Assembly (NCBI RefSeq): GCF_003852235.1
Contig: NZ_CP027732.1
Location: 2,418,001 to 2,482,000, forward strand
From: Pseudomonas sp. R4-35-07
GTDB lineage: Bacteria > Pseudomonadota > Gammaproteobacteria > Pseudomonadales > Pseudomonadaceae
DNA length: 64,000 nucleotides
Reading direction: 5' to 3'
The notes below the pieces were generated by a model. The model was not told the DNA's origin, searched no databases, and saw only the letters and a program-made list of their open reading frames with translations. Of this stretch, positions 18,014-24,975 are shown in pieces (within the stretch, counting starts at the first letter, position 1; the number at the start of each line of letters is the position of its first letter). A program made the position numbers and the translations under genes.

Positions 18014-19252
18014 TCAGGCCTTGGCCGGGCCGTTGCCGATTTGCCAGACAAACGGCGGCTCAGTGCCGTTGATCACCCAGTCACCGACGATCCGTGCCTT
18101 GTAGATCAGCGGATTGTGCGACGCCACCGTCCGCGCATTGCGCCAGTGCCGGTCCAGGGCCTTGCCTTGGCGCACATCCGAGGCCCCCAACGCGTTGAAC
18201 AATTGGCTGGTGGCACGCTGGATCAGTTCCGAGACCACCACCTGGGCCGTCGCCGATTCGATCTCGGCCGCCACGTTGGCCTCGCGCTCGGCGACCTCAT
18301 CCCCACCAAATCGTGCCAGATAAGCCCGTTGCGCTGGCTGCGCGGCTTTCAACGCACTGGCCCGGGCTGCGTAAACCAGCGCGGCGACTTCCCCGACTAC
18401 CTGTTGAACCTGCACGTCCTGGCTGACGTGCGGGGCATTGCCGTGGCTGTAGATGCGCTTGCGGCTGCGTACCTGCTGGGCCACGTCGTTGAGCGCGGCG
18501 TGGCCGATGCCGGCCAGGGTGGCCAGCAACACCAGTTGATAAAACGCGGTCTGGTATTTGAAGCGCTCGGCAAAGTCGATCACGTTGTGCGCTTCGACCA
18601 CCGCATCGGTAAAGCGCGTGGTGCCGCTGCCGGTGGTGCGCTGGCCAAAGCCGTCCCAGTCATCGCTTTGCACCACGCCTGGCTGGCGCGTGCGGGTGGC
18701 GGCGATCACGTCGCCGCCGGTGTCGCTGCGCTGGGCGTACACGTCGATCCAGTCGGAAAACAGGCTGCCGGTGCTGTAGAACTTTTCGCCGTTGAGGGCC
18801 CAATCGTCACCGTTGGGGCTGACCTGGGTGACCACGTCGCCAATTGCGACAGTGCCGATTTCTGTCCAGGCGCAGCCGACGAGGTCGCCGTCGACGAAGC
18901 GCTTGAACCATAGGTCGCGCCCCGCGCTCGGCGGCGCGTTCAGGCGGTCTTCGGCAAACGCGAAATGCCCGCGCAGGGCCTGGGGCACGTTGGAATCGGC
19001 GGCGGCGAGTTCGATCAGCAGTTCGAACAGCTGCGGCAGGGACGCGCCGCCACCGCCATATTCCACCGGCACCCGCACCGCGCCAAAGCCGGCTTCCTTC
19101 AACCAACGGATCGGCTCATGGGGCAGGGTGCGGCTGTGCTCGCGTTCTACCGCACCGTCGGCGATGCGCTGGAAGATCGGACGGAAACGCTCGGCCAGGG
19201 TGGTGTAGTCGACGCCGACGGACAGCGGGTTGATGACGTGTTGCTCGGTCAT
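18014..19252 (-). CDS. sfnC: SfnC/DszC-family flavin-dependent acyl-CoA dehydrogenase-like monooxygenase, 412 aa
   Basis: Reduced-flavin-dependent oxygenase of the acyl-CoA dehydrogenase superfamily used in organosulfur metabolism. The N-terminal helical domain includes VPVEYGGGGASLPQLFELLI, the middle domain GCAWTEIGTVAIGDVV and WALNGEKFYSTGSLFSDW, and the C-terminal helical bundle ends near NPLIYKARIVGDWVINGTEP. Start 19252 has AGGAG about 10 nt upstream; the longer frame adds a Cys/Arg-rich stretch that looks non-coding. It is divergent from sfnG and shares a sigma-54 control region with it. The symbol rests on family resemblance and context. Confidence 0.8.
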   Translation of the reverse strand: MTEQHVINPLSVGVDYTTLAERFRPIFQRIADGAVEREHSRTLPHEPIRWLKEAGFGAVRVPVEYGGGGASLPQLFELLIELAAADSNVPQALRGHFAFAEDRLNAPPSAGRDLWFKRFVDGDLVGCAWTEIGTVAIGDVVTQVSPNGDDWALNGEKFYSTGSLFSDWIDVYAQRSDTGGDVIAATRTRQPGVVQSDDWDGFGQRTTGSGTTRFTDAVVEAHNVIDFAERFKYQTAFYQLVLLATLAGIGHAALNDVAQQVRSRKRIYSHGNAPHVSQDVQVQQVVGEVAALVYAARASALKAAQPAQRAYLARFGGDEVAEREANVAAEIESATAQVVVSELIQRATSQLFNALGASDVRQGKALDRHWRNARTVASHNPLIYKARIVGDWVINGTEPPFVWQIGNGPAKA

Positions 19253-19292
19253 GGGGGTGGGCTCCTGGGCAGTGATCAAGTCCCAGGGTGGT

Positions 19293-19308
19293 TGCACAGT
19301 CCGTGCCG
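19293..19308 (-). promoter_or_regulatory. Sigma-54 promoter-like site for sfnC
   Basis: Reading leftward, CGGCACG-gact-GTGCA keeps the GG-N10-GC spacing of sigma-54 promoters. It lies about 40 bp upstream of the sfnC start. Confidence 0.5.
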
Positions 19309-19347
19309 GGCACGCCGGCCCGTATTTACGGCGCGGGGATGCCCGCC

Positions 19348-19367
19348 GCTGTTGCTCCAGCAACAGC
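19348..19367. promoter_or_regulatory. Candidate enhancer for a sigma-54 activator (SfnR-like)
   Basis: GCTGTTGCTCCAGCAACAGC is a perfect palindrome with 8-bp arms and a 4-bp centre. It sits between the two divergent sigma-54-like promoters. In P. putida the sfnFG genes are activated by the sigma-54 regulator SfnR (established); that this is its site is my inference. Confidence 0.55.
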
Positions 19368-19465
19368 ATTTGGACAAAGCGTAGCGATCCATGACAGTCG
19401 CGGCACGTCACGCAAACCCCGGGTTTTGCGCCGCAACCCACACGGCCAGGGCGTTTAACCGTGAC

Positions 19466-19481
19466 TGGCACGCTTGCTGCT
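19466..19481 (+). promoter_or_regulatory. Sigma-54 promoter for sfnG
   Basis: TGGCACG-cttg-CTGCT matches the -24/-12 consensus TGGCACG-N4-TTGCT with one mismatch and exact GG-N10-GC spacing. It lies 40 bp before the sfnG start. Confidence 0.75.
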
Positions 19482-19520
19482 CAAGCCCTGGGTACATCCC
19501 TGTGTGCGAGGAACCGTTCA

Positions 19521-20606
19521 ATGAGTCAGCAAGCCGTAAAATTTGCCTATTGGGTGCCCAACGTCAGCGGTGGGTTGGTGGTCAGCAAGATCGAACAACG
19601 TACCCACTGGGGCATCGACTACAACCGTAAACTGGCGCAACTGGCCGAAGCCGCCGGCTTCGAGTATGGCCTGACCCAGATCCGCTTCACTGCCGGCTAC
19701 GGCGCCGAAAACCAGCACGAATCAGTGGCCTTCAGCCACGCGCTGCTGGCGGCGACCACCACCCTCAAGGTGATTGCGGCGATCCTGCCGGGCCCGTGGC
19801 AACCGGCGCTGGCGGCCAAGCAACTGGCAACCATCGACCAGCTCACCAACGGCCGTATCGCGGTGAATATCGTCAGTGGCTGGTTCAAGGGCGAGTTCCA
19901 GGCCATCGGTGAACCCTGGCTGGAACACGATGAGCGCTATCGGCGCTCCGAAGAATTCATCCGCGCCTTGAAAGGCATCTGGACCCAGGACGATTTCACC
20001 TTCAAGGGCGACTTCTACCGCTTCAACAACTACACCCTCAAGCCTAAGCCGCTGGGCCAGCCCGAGGTGTTCCAGGGCGGCAGTTCGCGGGCGGCGCGGG
20101 ACATGGCCGCGCGTGTGTCGGACTGGTACTTCACCAACGGTAATACCCCGGAAGGCATCAAGGCCCAGGTCGATGACATCCGCGCCAAGGCGGCGGCGAA
20201 TAACCATTCGGTCAAAATCGGTGTCAACGCCTTCGTGATCGCCCGCGACACCGAGGAAGAAGCGCGTGCCGTGCTCGCCGAGATCATCGATAAAGCCGAC
20301 CCGGAAGCGGTCAACGCCTTCGGTGACGCGGCCAAACAAGCCGGCAAGTCATCCCCGGAAGGCGAGGGCAACTGGGCCAAGTCCAGCTTTGAAGACCTGG
20401 TGCAGTACAACGACGGCTTCAAGACCAACCTGATCGGCACGCCGCAGCAGATCGCCGAACGCATCGTGGCGCTTAAAGCGGTGGGCGTGGACCTGGTGCT
20501 GGCCGCTTTCCTGCATTTCCAGGAAGAAGTGGAGTATTTCGGCAAACGCGTGTTGCCGCTGGTGCGTGAGCTGGAGGCCAAGGCCGGGATCAAGCAGGTG
20601 GCTTGA
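19521..20606 (+). CDS. sfnG: Dimethylsulfone monooxygenase SfnG, 361 aa
   Basis: FMNH2-dependent two-component monooxygenase of the luciferase-like superfamily. It converts dimethylsulfone to methanesulfinate, supplying sulfur when sulfate is scarce. Characteristic stretches are FAYWVPNVSGGLVVSKIEQR at the start, LTNGRIAVNIVSGWFKGEF and EVFQGGSSRAARDMAARVSD. Length matches the family (about 363). The ATG at 19521 has GAGGAA 8 nt upstream and lies downstream of a sigma-54 promoter. Its reductase partner (SfnF) is not in the window. Confidence 0.92.
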   Translation: MSQQAVKFAYWVPNVSGGLVVSKIEQRTHWGIDYNRKLAQLAEAAGFEYGLTQIRFTAGYGAENQHESVAFSHALLAATTTLKVIAAILPGPWQPALAAKQLATIDQLTNGRIAVNIVSGWFKGEFQAIGEPWLEHDERYRRSEEFIRALKGIWTQDDFTFKGDFYRFNNYTLKPKPLGQPEVFQGGSSRAARDMAARVSDWYFTNGNTPEGIKAQVDDIRAKAAANNHSVKIGVNAFVIARDTEEEARAVLAEIIDKADPEAVNAFGDAAKQAGKSSPEGEGNWAKSSFEDLVQYNDGFKTNLIGTPQQIAERIVALKAVGVDLVLAAFLHFQEEVEYFGKRVLPLVRELEAKAGIKQVA

Positions 20607-20609
20607 GGT

Positions 20610-21365
20610 TCAAGCGGACGCTTGCAGCGTCAATACCTCAAACCCATCGGCCGTCACCGCAACCGTGTGTTCCCATTGTGCCGATAGGCTGTTGTCCTTG
20701 GTCACCACCGTCCAGCCATCCTTGAGGCTGCGCACCTTCGCGCTGCCCTGGTTGAGCATCGGTTCAATGGTGAACACCATGCCTTCACGCAGCTCCAGCC
20801 CCGTGCCGGGACGGCCAAAGTGCAGGATTTGTGGCTCCTCGTGCATTTCCCGGCCAATGCCGTGGCCGCAGTATTCACGCACCACGCTATAGCCGTTGGT
20901 GTGTGCATGGTGCTGGATCGCATGGCCAATATCACCTAGGCGGGCACCGGGCCGCACTTGGCGGATGCCCGCCCACATGGCCTCGAAGGTCATCTCCACC
21001 AGGCGCCGCGCCTTGGGGGAGACAGTGCCGATCATGTACATCTTGCTGGAGTCGGCGATAAAGCCACCTTTTTCCAGGGTAATGTCGATGTTGATGATGT
21101 CGCCTTCCTTGAGCAATTGCGTGGCGCTGGGCATGCCGTGACACACCACTTCGTTGATCGAGGTATTGATGCAGAAGGGGTAGTCATATTGCCCGAGGCT
21201 GGCCGGGCGGGCTTTGAGCTCCTGGCGGATGAAGGTTTCGACGGCGCTGTCCAGCTCCAGGGTGGAGCGGCCGGCGACGACAAAGGTGTCGAGCATGCTG
21301 AACACCTGGGCCAGCAGGCGTCCGGCTTCGCGCATGACCACCAGCTGTTGTGGCGTCTTGATCAT
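20610..21365 (-). CDS. map: Type I methionine aminopeptidase, 251 aa
   Basis: Removes N-terminal Met from nascent proteins using two metal ions. Metal-ligand and active-site motifs are intact: VVCHGMPS, INIDITLEKGGFIADSSKMY with the two Asp, EYCGHGIGREMHEEP, VFTIEPML and QWEHTVAV. Length is normal. It starts by an ATGA overlap with the upstream ParD-like gene, so the two are translationally coupled. The main housekeeping map in pseudomonads normally neighbours rpsB/tsf, so this is probably a second, accessory copy. It converges on sfnG with a 3-bp gap. Confidence 0.93.
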   Translation of the reverse strand: MIKTPQQLVVMREAGRLLAQVFSMLDTFVVAGRSTLELDSAVETFIRQELKARPASLGQYDYPFCINTSINEVVCHGMPSATQLLKEGDIINIDITLEKGGFIADSSKMYMIGTVSPKARRLVEMTFEAMWAGIRQVRPGARLGDIGHAIQHHAHTNGYSVVREYCGHGIGREMHEEPQILHFGRPGTGLELREGMVFTIEPMLNQGSAKVRSLKDGWTVVTKDNSLSAQWEHTVAVTADGFEVLTLQASA

Positions 21366-21565
21366 TGGCTGCGCCCTCGGATCAGGTCGGGTTTGTCCAG
21401 CAACAGCTTGTTGATCAGCTCGTTGTAGGGCAGGTGAGGATTGAGTTCAGCCAGCAGGCCGATCTTGATCCAGAACTCGGCCTGGGCGTTGATGGAACGG
21501 TCCATCGCGGCGCTGGCCAGGCGCAGTTGCTCGTGCAATTGGTCGGTGATCTTGACGATGCCCAT
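21362..21565 (-). CDS. ParD-like antitoxin-family protein, 67 aa
   Basis: Small protein resembling the ParD_like antitoxin family: MGIVKITDQLHEQLRLASAA, then SINAQAEFWIKIGLLAE, a ribbon-helix-helix-like layout. Start 21565 is chosen because it gives the compact family length; the longer frame runs through the promoter region. It overlaps map by 4 nt, with no ParE-type toxin gene next to it. An extended perfect palindrome lies 22 bp upstream of its start, consistent with autorepression. Its real role beside a methionine aminopeptidase is unknown. Confidence 0.8.
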   Translation of the reverse strand: MGIVKITDQLHEQLRLASAAMDRSINAQAEFWIKIGLLAELNPHLPYNELINKLLLDKPDLIRGRSQ

Positions 21566-21586
21566 AAGCTTCACTGTGTTGGGTTG

Positions 21587-21603
21587 ATATACGAATCGTA
21601 TAT
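21587..21603. promoter_or_regulatory. Perfect palindrome upstream of the ParD-like/map operon
   Basis: ATATACGA-A-TCGTATAT has 8-bp perfect arms and is followed by a further half-like TTTCGTATGG. The position just upstream of the start suits an autorepressor of the ribbon-helix-helix type. Confidence 0.55.
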
Positions 21604-21704
21604 GTTTCGTATGGTTTGCGTAAGTCCCTCTCGACTCAACGGCGACAGGTGAATTGGTTGCCATATGTTGCTGGAAAAACCGGCCTGCGCACGCATCCTG
21701 TGGG

Positions 21705-21716
21705 TTAAACGTTTAA
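21705..21716. promoter_or_regulatory. LacI-family-type operator TTAAACGTTTAA
   Basis: Perfect 12-bp palindrome with central CG, close to the TTAAACGTTTCA site reported for Cra/FruR in P. putida. It sits about 210 bp upstream of the DUF1652 start and 140 bp from the ParD-like start. Confidence 0.4.
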
Positions 21717-21923
21717 TCGAAGTGGTTCGGCGAGGATGTAGACAGTCAGATTTTCCATATATAAGCGCCGCCAGCGCTTATGAAGAATGGTTACAACAGC
21801 AGGAGATTTTGCCGAGTAGGCTTATTTTTGTAGGCGTCTTCCAGGGCCGGCAAGACGTGGCAGGCAAGGGCCTGCCGGATACTTATAAAACCATTGGCAG
21901 TCTCAACAAAGGAGAGGTTAGCC

Positions 21924-22190
21924 ATGCTTTCGGAACTAGAGCTTCGCAGCATTATTGAAGGAAGTTTCCTGCCTAAGCGGTGTGAGTGCACCAAAGCCGA
22001 AGACGCTTCACTGACAATCAAGGTGTACGACGACCGCGACCGTGATCGAGTGGACTTGGAGGTGAAAGGGATAAACGCCGACAAACTCGACAGCAGTCGC
22101 GCCATTTGCAACCTGATCGCTGAACTGCGTGAAGACCTCAAGCACAGCCACACGCCCTTGCTGCAACGAGCAGGAGGGCGCAGATCTTAA
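21924..22190 (+). CDS. DUF1652 protein, 88 aa
   Basis: Small cytoplasmic protein of a family I know mainly from Pseudomonas; function unknown. The pattern MLSELELRSIIEGSFLPKRC, ECTKAEDASLTIKVYD, and the conserved tail SSRAICNLIAELREDL identify it. AAGGAG lies about 9 nt before the ATG at 21924, which decides against the longer frame. It stands alone, and its 3' side faces the end of mtlZ. Confidence 0.85.
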   Translation: MLSELELRSIIEGSFLPKRCECTKAEDASLTIKVYDDRDRDRVDLEVKGINADKLDSSRAICNLIAELREDLKHSHTPLLQRAGGRRS

Positions 22191-22285
22191 GGGTGTGCCT
22201 CGTTCAACGCTGACCTGTGGGCTTGGTATTGACCAGGCCCTCAAACCACACGGTCTTTCCAACTCATACGCACCCCCGGCGTTGC

Positions 22286-22395
22286 CGCTCACGCCCTCGC
22301 GCCAAAGGTGACACCGCCATTGAGGGTGCCGCTGTCGCAGACGTAGGTATCGTCGCCGGGGCCGGGGGTAAAGGCACACGCGGAATGCGCGGCCT
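22286..22395 (-). pseudogene. Possible short autotransporter-like remnant
   Basis: On the minus strand about 30 codons read CAFTPGPGDDTYVCDSGTLN followed by GGVTFGARA and a stop. The GPGDDTYVCDSG motif resembles segments near the start of some Pseudomonas autotransporter passengers. There is an in-frame stop just upstream and no start codon. It may be a fossil fragment or chance. Confidence 0.3.
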
Positions 22396-22403
22396 ATGGG
22401 CGC

Positions 22404-23342
22404 TCAGCCTAGCTGGCTGCGGTAAGGCAGGTCCGGCCCGGTGCGGGTGCAGGTCAGCGCCGCGGCGCGAATCGCAAAGCCGAGCATGGCGTCGATCTGT
22501 TCGCGGCTGAGCTGTTGCAGCCCCTCGACCGAGTCCAACCGGTGCTCGGTCAACCAGGCGATCAGCGCCGCCTGGAAGGTGTCGCCGGCACCCACCGTAT
22601 CGGCCATCACGATATCGATTGCCGGTTGCGACCAGTTGCCATGGCGGCGGCTGAACACACTGGCGCCGTCGCCGCCACGGGTCAGAAATACCAACTGGCA
22701 GCGGTGTTGCAGCCACCCTTGCAGCACGCTTTCGGGGGATTGCTCGGGGTAGAGCAGGTGCAGGTCTTCATCGCTGACCTTGATCAAATCCGCATGCTTG
22801 ACCAACTCCATCACACGGTCGCGCCACAGCTGGATATCCGGTTGCGGGTTCAGCCGTACGTTAGGGTCGAGGCTGATCAGGCGCTTGCCGCTTTCGCGCT
22901 TGACCAGCGCCAGCAGTGTGTCGCCAACCGGCTGTACCACCAGGGAAAACGAGCCCACATGCAGCCCGCGAATCTCATCACCCAAGGGCGGCAGGTGCGT
23001 CAACTGCAGTTGCCGGTCTGCACAGCCTTCGCCACGAAAGCTGTATTGCGGTGAACCATTGGCACCCACGGCCACCATGGCCAGGGTGGTCGGCGCGTCG
23101 AAGGGCACCAGGAAATCTTCACTCACCCCTTCGTCCTTGAGCACCTGTAGCAAGCGCCGGCCCAGGTAGTCATGGGAGATCCCGGCGAAGAACCCGGACT
23201 CGATCCCCAAACGGCGCAGGCCCACCGCCACGTTGAACGGCGAGCCACCGGCAATCGCCGTGTAATTGAGCTTGGCAGCCTGCCCGTCGGCATTCTCCTC
23301 GCTGAAAAAATCAAACAGCGCTTCACCACACACCAGATACAT
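22404..23342 (-). CDS. mtlZ: Fructokinase of the mannitol operon (PfkB family), 312 aa
   Basis: Phosphorylates fructose made by mannitol dehydrogenase. PfkB signatures: GGSPFNVAVGLRRLG near the N-terminus and DTVGAGDTFQAALIAWL with the catalytic Asp near residue 250. I choose ATG 23342 (MYLVCGEALFDFF); a GTG two codons upstream is an alternative. It lies 12 bp after mtlY, the last gene of the operon read leftward. Confidence 0.93.
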   Translation of the reverse strand: MYLVCGEALFDFFSEENADGQAAKLNYTAIAGGSPFNVAVGLRRLGIESGFFAGISHDYLGRRLLQVLKDEGVSEDFLVPFDAPTTLAMVAVGANGSPQYSFRGEGCADRQLQLTHLPPLGDEIRGLHVGSFSLVVQPVGDTLLALVKRESGKRLISLDPNVRLNPQPDIQLWRDRVMELVKHADLIKVSDEDLHLLYPEQSPESVLQGWLQHRCQLVFLTRGGDGASVFSRRHGNWSQPAIDIVMADTVGAGDTFQAALIAWLTEHRLDSVEGLQQLSREQIDAMLGFAIRAAALTCTRTGPDLPYRSQLG

Positions 23343-23354
23343 AGTCACTCGCTC

Positions 23355-24836
23355 TTAAAGGGTTGCCACAAGCTGTTGATAGCGCTCATAGGCCTGTTGA
23401 TAGGCGCTCACGTTGGCCGGCACCGGCAGGGTGCGGCTGGCCGGGTCAAGGCTGACGCATTTGTCGCACAGGCTGGCCAGGGATTCGCCGGACTGGCACC
23501 ACGCCGCCTGGATCGCCGCGCCCAGGGCCGCGGCCTCGCTCTGTTCGGTACAGACCACTTCGGTGTTCATGATATCGGCGACCATCTGCCGCCACAGCGG
23601 GCTTTTCGAACCGCCACCGATCAAGCGGATGCGCAGGCTTTGCAGGCCGGTCTGGCGCAGCAGGTCGAGGCCGTAGCGCAAGCCGAAGGTGGTGCCTTCG
23701 ACCACCGCGCGGCACAGGTTGGCGCGGGTCAGGTTGGTCATGGTCAGGCCATGCAGGCTGCCGGTGGCCTGGGGCAGGGCGGGCACCCGTTCGCCGTTGA
23801 GGAACGGCAGCATGCTCACCCCGTCCGCGCCGATGGGGGCCTGCTCGACCAGGGCATTGAAGGCGTGCAGGTCGAGTTCGAACAGCTCGCGGATCACCCC
23901 GGTGGCGTTGGTCAGGTTCATGGTGCAGATCAGCGGCAACCAGCCGCCGCTGGACGAGCAGAAAGTGGCGACCGACGCCTGGGGGCTGACGTTGGGCTGG
24001 TCGGCAAAGGCGTAGACGGTGCCCGATGAGCCCAGGCTCATGGTGATCACCCCAGGGGCGATGTTGCCGGTGCCGATGGCGCCCATCATGTTATCGCCGC
24101 CGCCGCTGGCGACAACCGCGTTGGGGTTGATGCCCAGCCGCTCGGCGATGGCCGGCAGGATCGTGCCCACTGCTTGATCGGCTTCAATCAGCTCGGGCAG
24201 CGCCGCCTGCAGGCGCCCACTGGGGTCAATGTGCGCAAGCAGCGCCACGTCCCATTCACGGCGGCGCACGTTGAAATAGCCGGTGCCCGACGCATCGCCG
24301 TATTCGGCGACGGCGCGGCCGGTGAGCCAGTAATTGAGGTAGTCGTGGGGCAGCAGGATATGGGCGATGCGCGCAAACAGGTCCGGGTGCTGTTCACGGG
24401 TCCAGAGCAGTTTGGACACCGTGTAGCCCGGCGCAATGGCCACGCCCAGGCGCTCCAGCGAGCCGCTCTCGCCGCCCAGGTAGTGCAACAGGCGCTCATT
24501 TTCTGTGGCGGTTTCGGTGTCGCACCACAGCTTTGCCGGGCGCAGCACCTGACCCTGGGCATCGAGCAACACCAGGCCGTGTTGCTGGCCGGAAACACCA
24601 ATGCCGAGGATGTCCTGGCCGTCCACCCCGGCCTGTTGCAGGGCGCGGTGGGTGGCTTCGGTGAAGGCGTCCAGCCATTCCTGGGTGTGTTGCTCGCGCC
24701 GGCCATTGGCGCCGCTGATCAGGGTGTGCGCGGCGGCGCCCAGGCCCAGCACCTTTCCGCTGGAAGCGTCGAGGACGATGGCTTTGGTGCCCTGGGTGCC
24801 GCAGTCGATGCCGAGGAACAGGTTTTGCTGGGTCAT
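23355..24836 (-). CDS. mtlY: Xylulokinase (FGGY family), 493 aa
   Basis: Phosphorylates D-xylulose formed from D-arabitol by MtlD. N-terminal FGGY ATPase motif LGIDCGTQGTKAIVLD, the VSGQQHGLVLLD segment with the xylulokinase hallmark GQQHG, and a C-terminal GGGSKSPLWRQMVADIMN. It is separated from mtlD by a REPIN but is in the same transcription direction. The xyl cluster at 47.6-54.1 kb lacks its own kinase, so this enzyme may also serve xylose growth (inference). Confidence 0.94.
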   Translation of the reverse strand: MTQQNLFLGIDCGTQGTKAIVLDASSGKVLGLGAAAHTLISGANGRREQHTQEWLDAFTEATHRALQQAGVDGQDILGIGVSGQQHGLVLLDAQGQVLRPAKLWCDTETATENERLLHYLGGESGSLERLGVAIAPGYTVSKLLWTREQHPDLFARIAHILLPHDYLNYWLTGRAVAEYGDASGTGYFNVRRREWDVALLAHIDPSGRLQAALPELIEADQAVGTILPAIAERLGINPNAVVASGGGDNMMGAIGTGNIAPGVITMSLGSSGTVYAFADQPNVSPQASVATFCSSSGGWLPLICTMNLTNATGVIRELFELDLHAFNALVEQAPIGADGVSMLPFLNGERVPALPQATGSLHGLTMTNLTRANLCRAVVEGTTFGLRYGLDLLRQTGLQSLRIRLIGGGSKSPLWRQMVADIMNTEVVCTEQSEAAALGAAIQAAWCQSGESLASLCDKCVSLDPASRTLPVPANVSAYQQAYERYQQLVATL

Positions 24837-24881
24837 GATGATTTGCTCAGCAGTCTTATTGTTGGATTGGTAACACAGTCA

Positions 24882-24975
24882 AATGTGGGAGGGGGCTTGC
24901 TCCCGATAGCAGTGGTTCAGTTGATAAACCTGTGACTGATACACCGCTATCGGGAGCAAGCCCCCTCCCACATTT
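24882..24975. repeat. REPIN between mtlD and mtlY
   Basis: Outer arms AATGTGGGAGGGGGCTTGCT and its complement, with inner pairing CCGATAGC / GCTATCGG. On the coding strand it directly abuts the mtlD stop codon. Confidence 0.94.

Larger units (their letters stand above)
21566..21923. other. Divergent intergenic region with two palindromes, no convincing gene
   Basis: This 358-bp stretch separates the ParD-like/map operon from the DUF1652 gene. It holds the ATATACGA operator (21587-21603), the TTAAACGTTTAA palindrome (21705-21716) and a GGCAGG/CCTGCC hairpin near 21857-21874 without a T-run. One open frame of 97 codons crosses it, but it lacks a ribosome site and family-like features. Confidence 0.6.

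Noticed and set aside
21857..21874. Hairpin GGCAGG/CCTGCC taken as a terminator
   Set aside because: No T-run follows on either strand and no gene ends there.
21665..21958. Open frame of 97 codons upstream of the DUF1652 gene
   Set aside because: No ribosome site, no family resemblance, overlaps the well-supported DUF1652 start and covers two palindromic operator-like sites.
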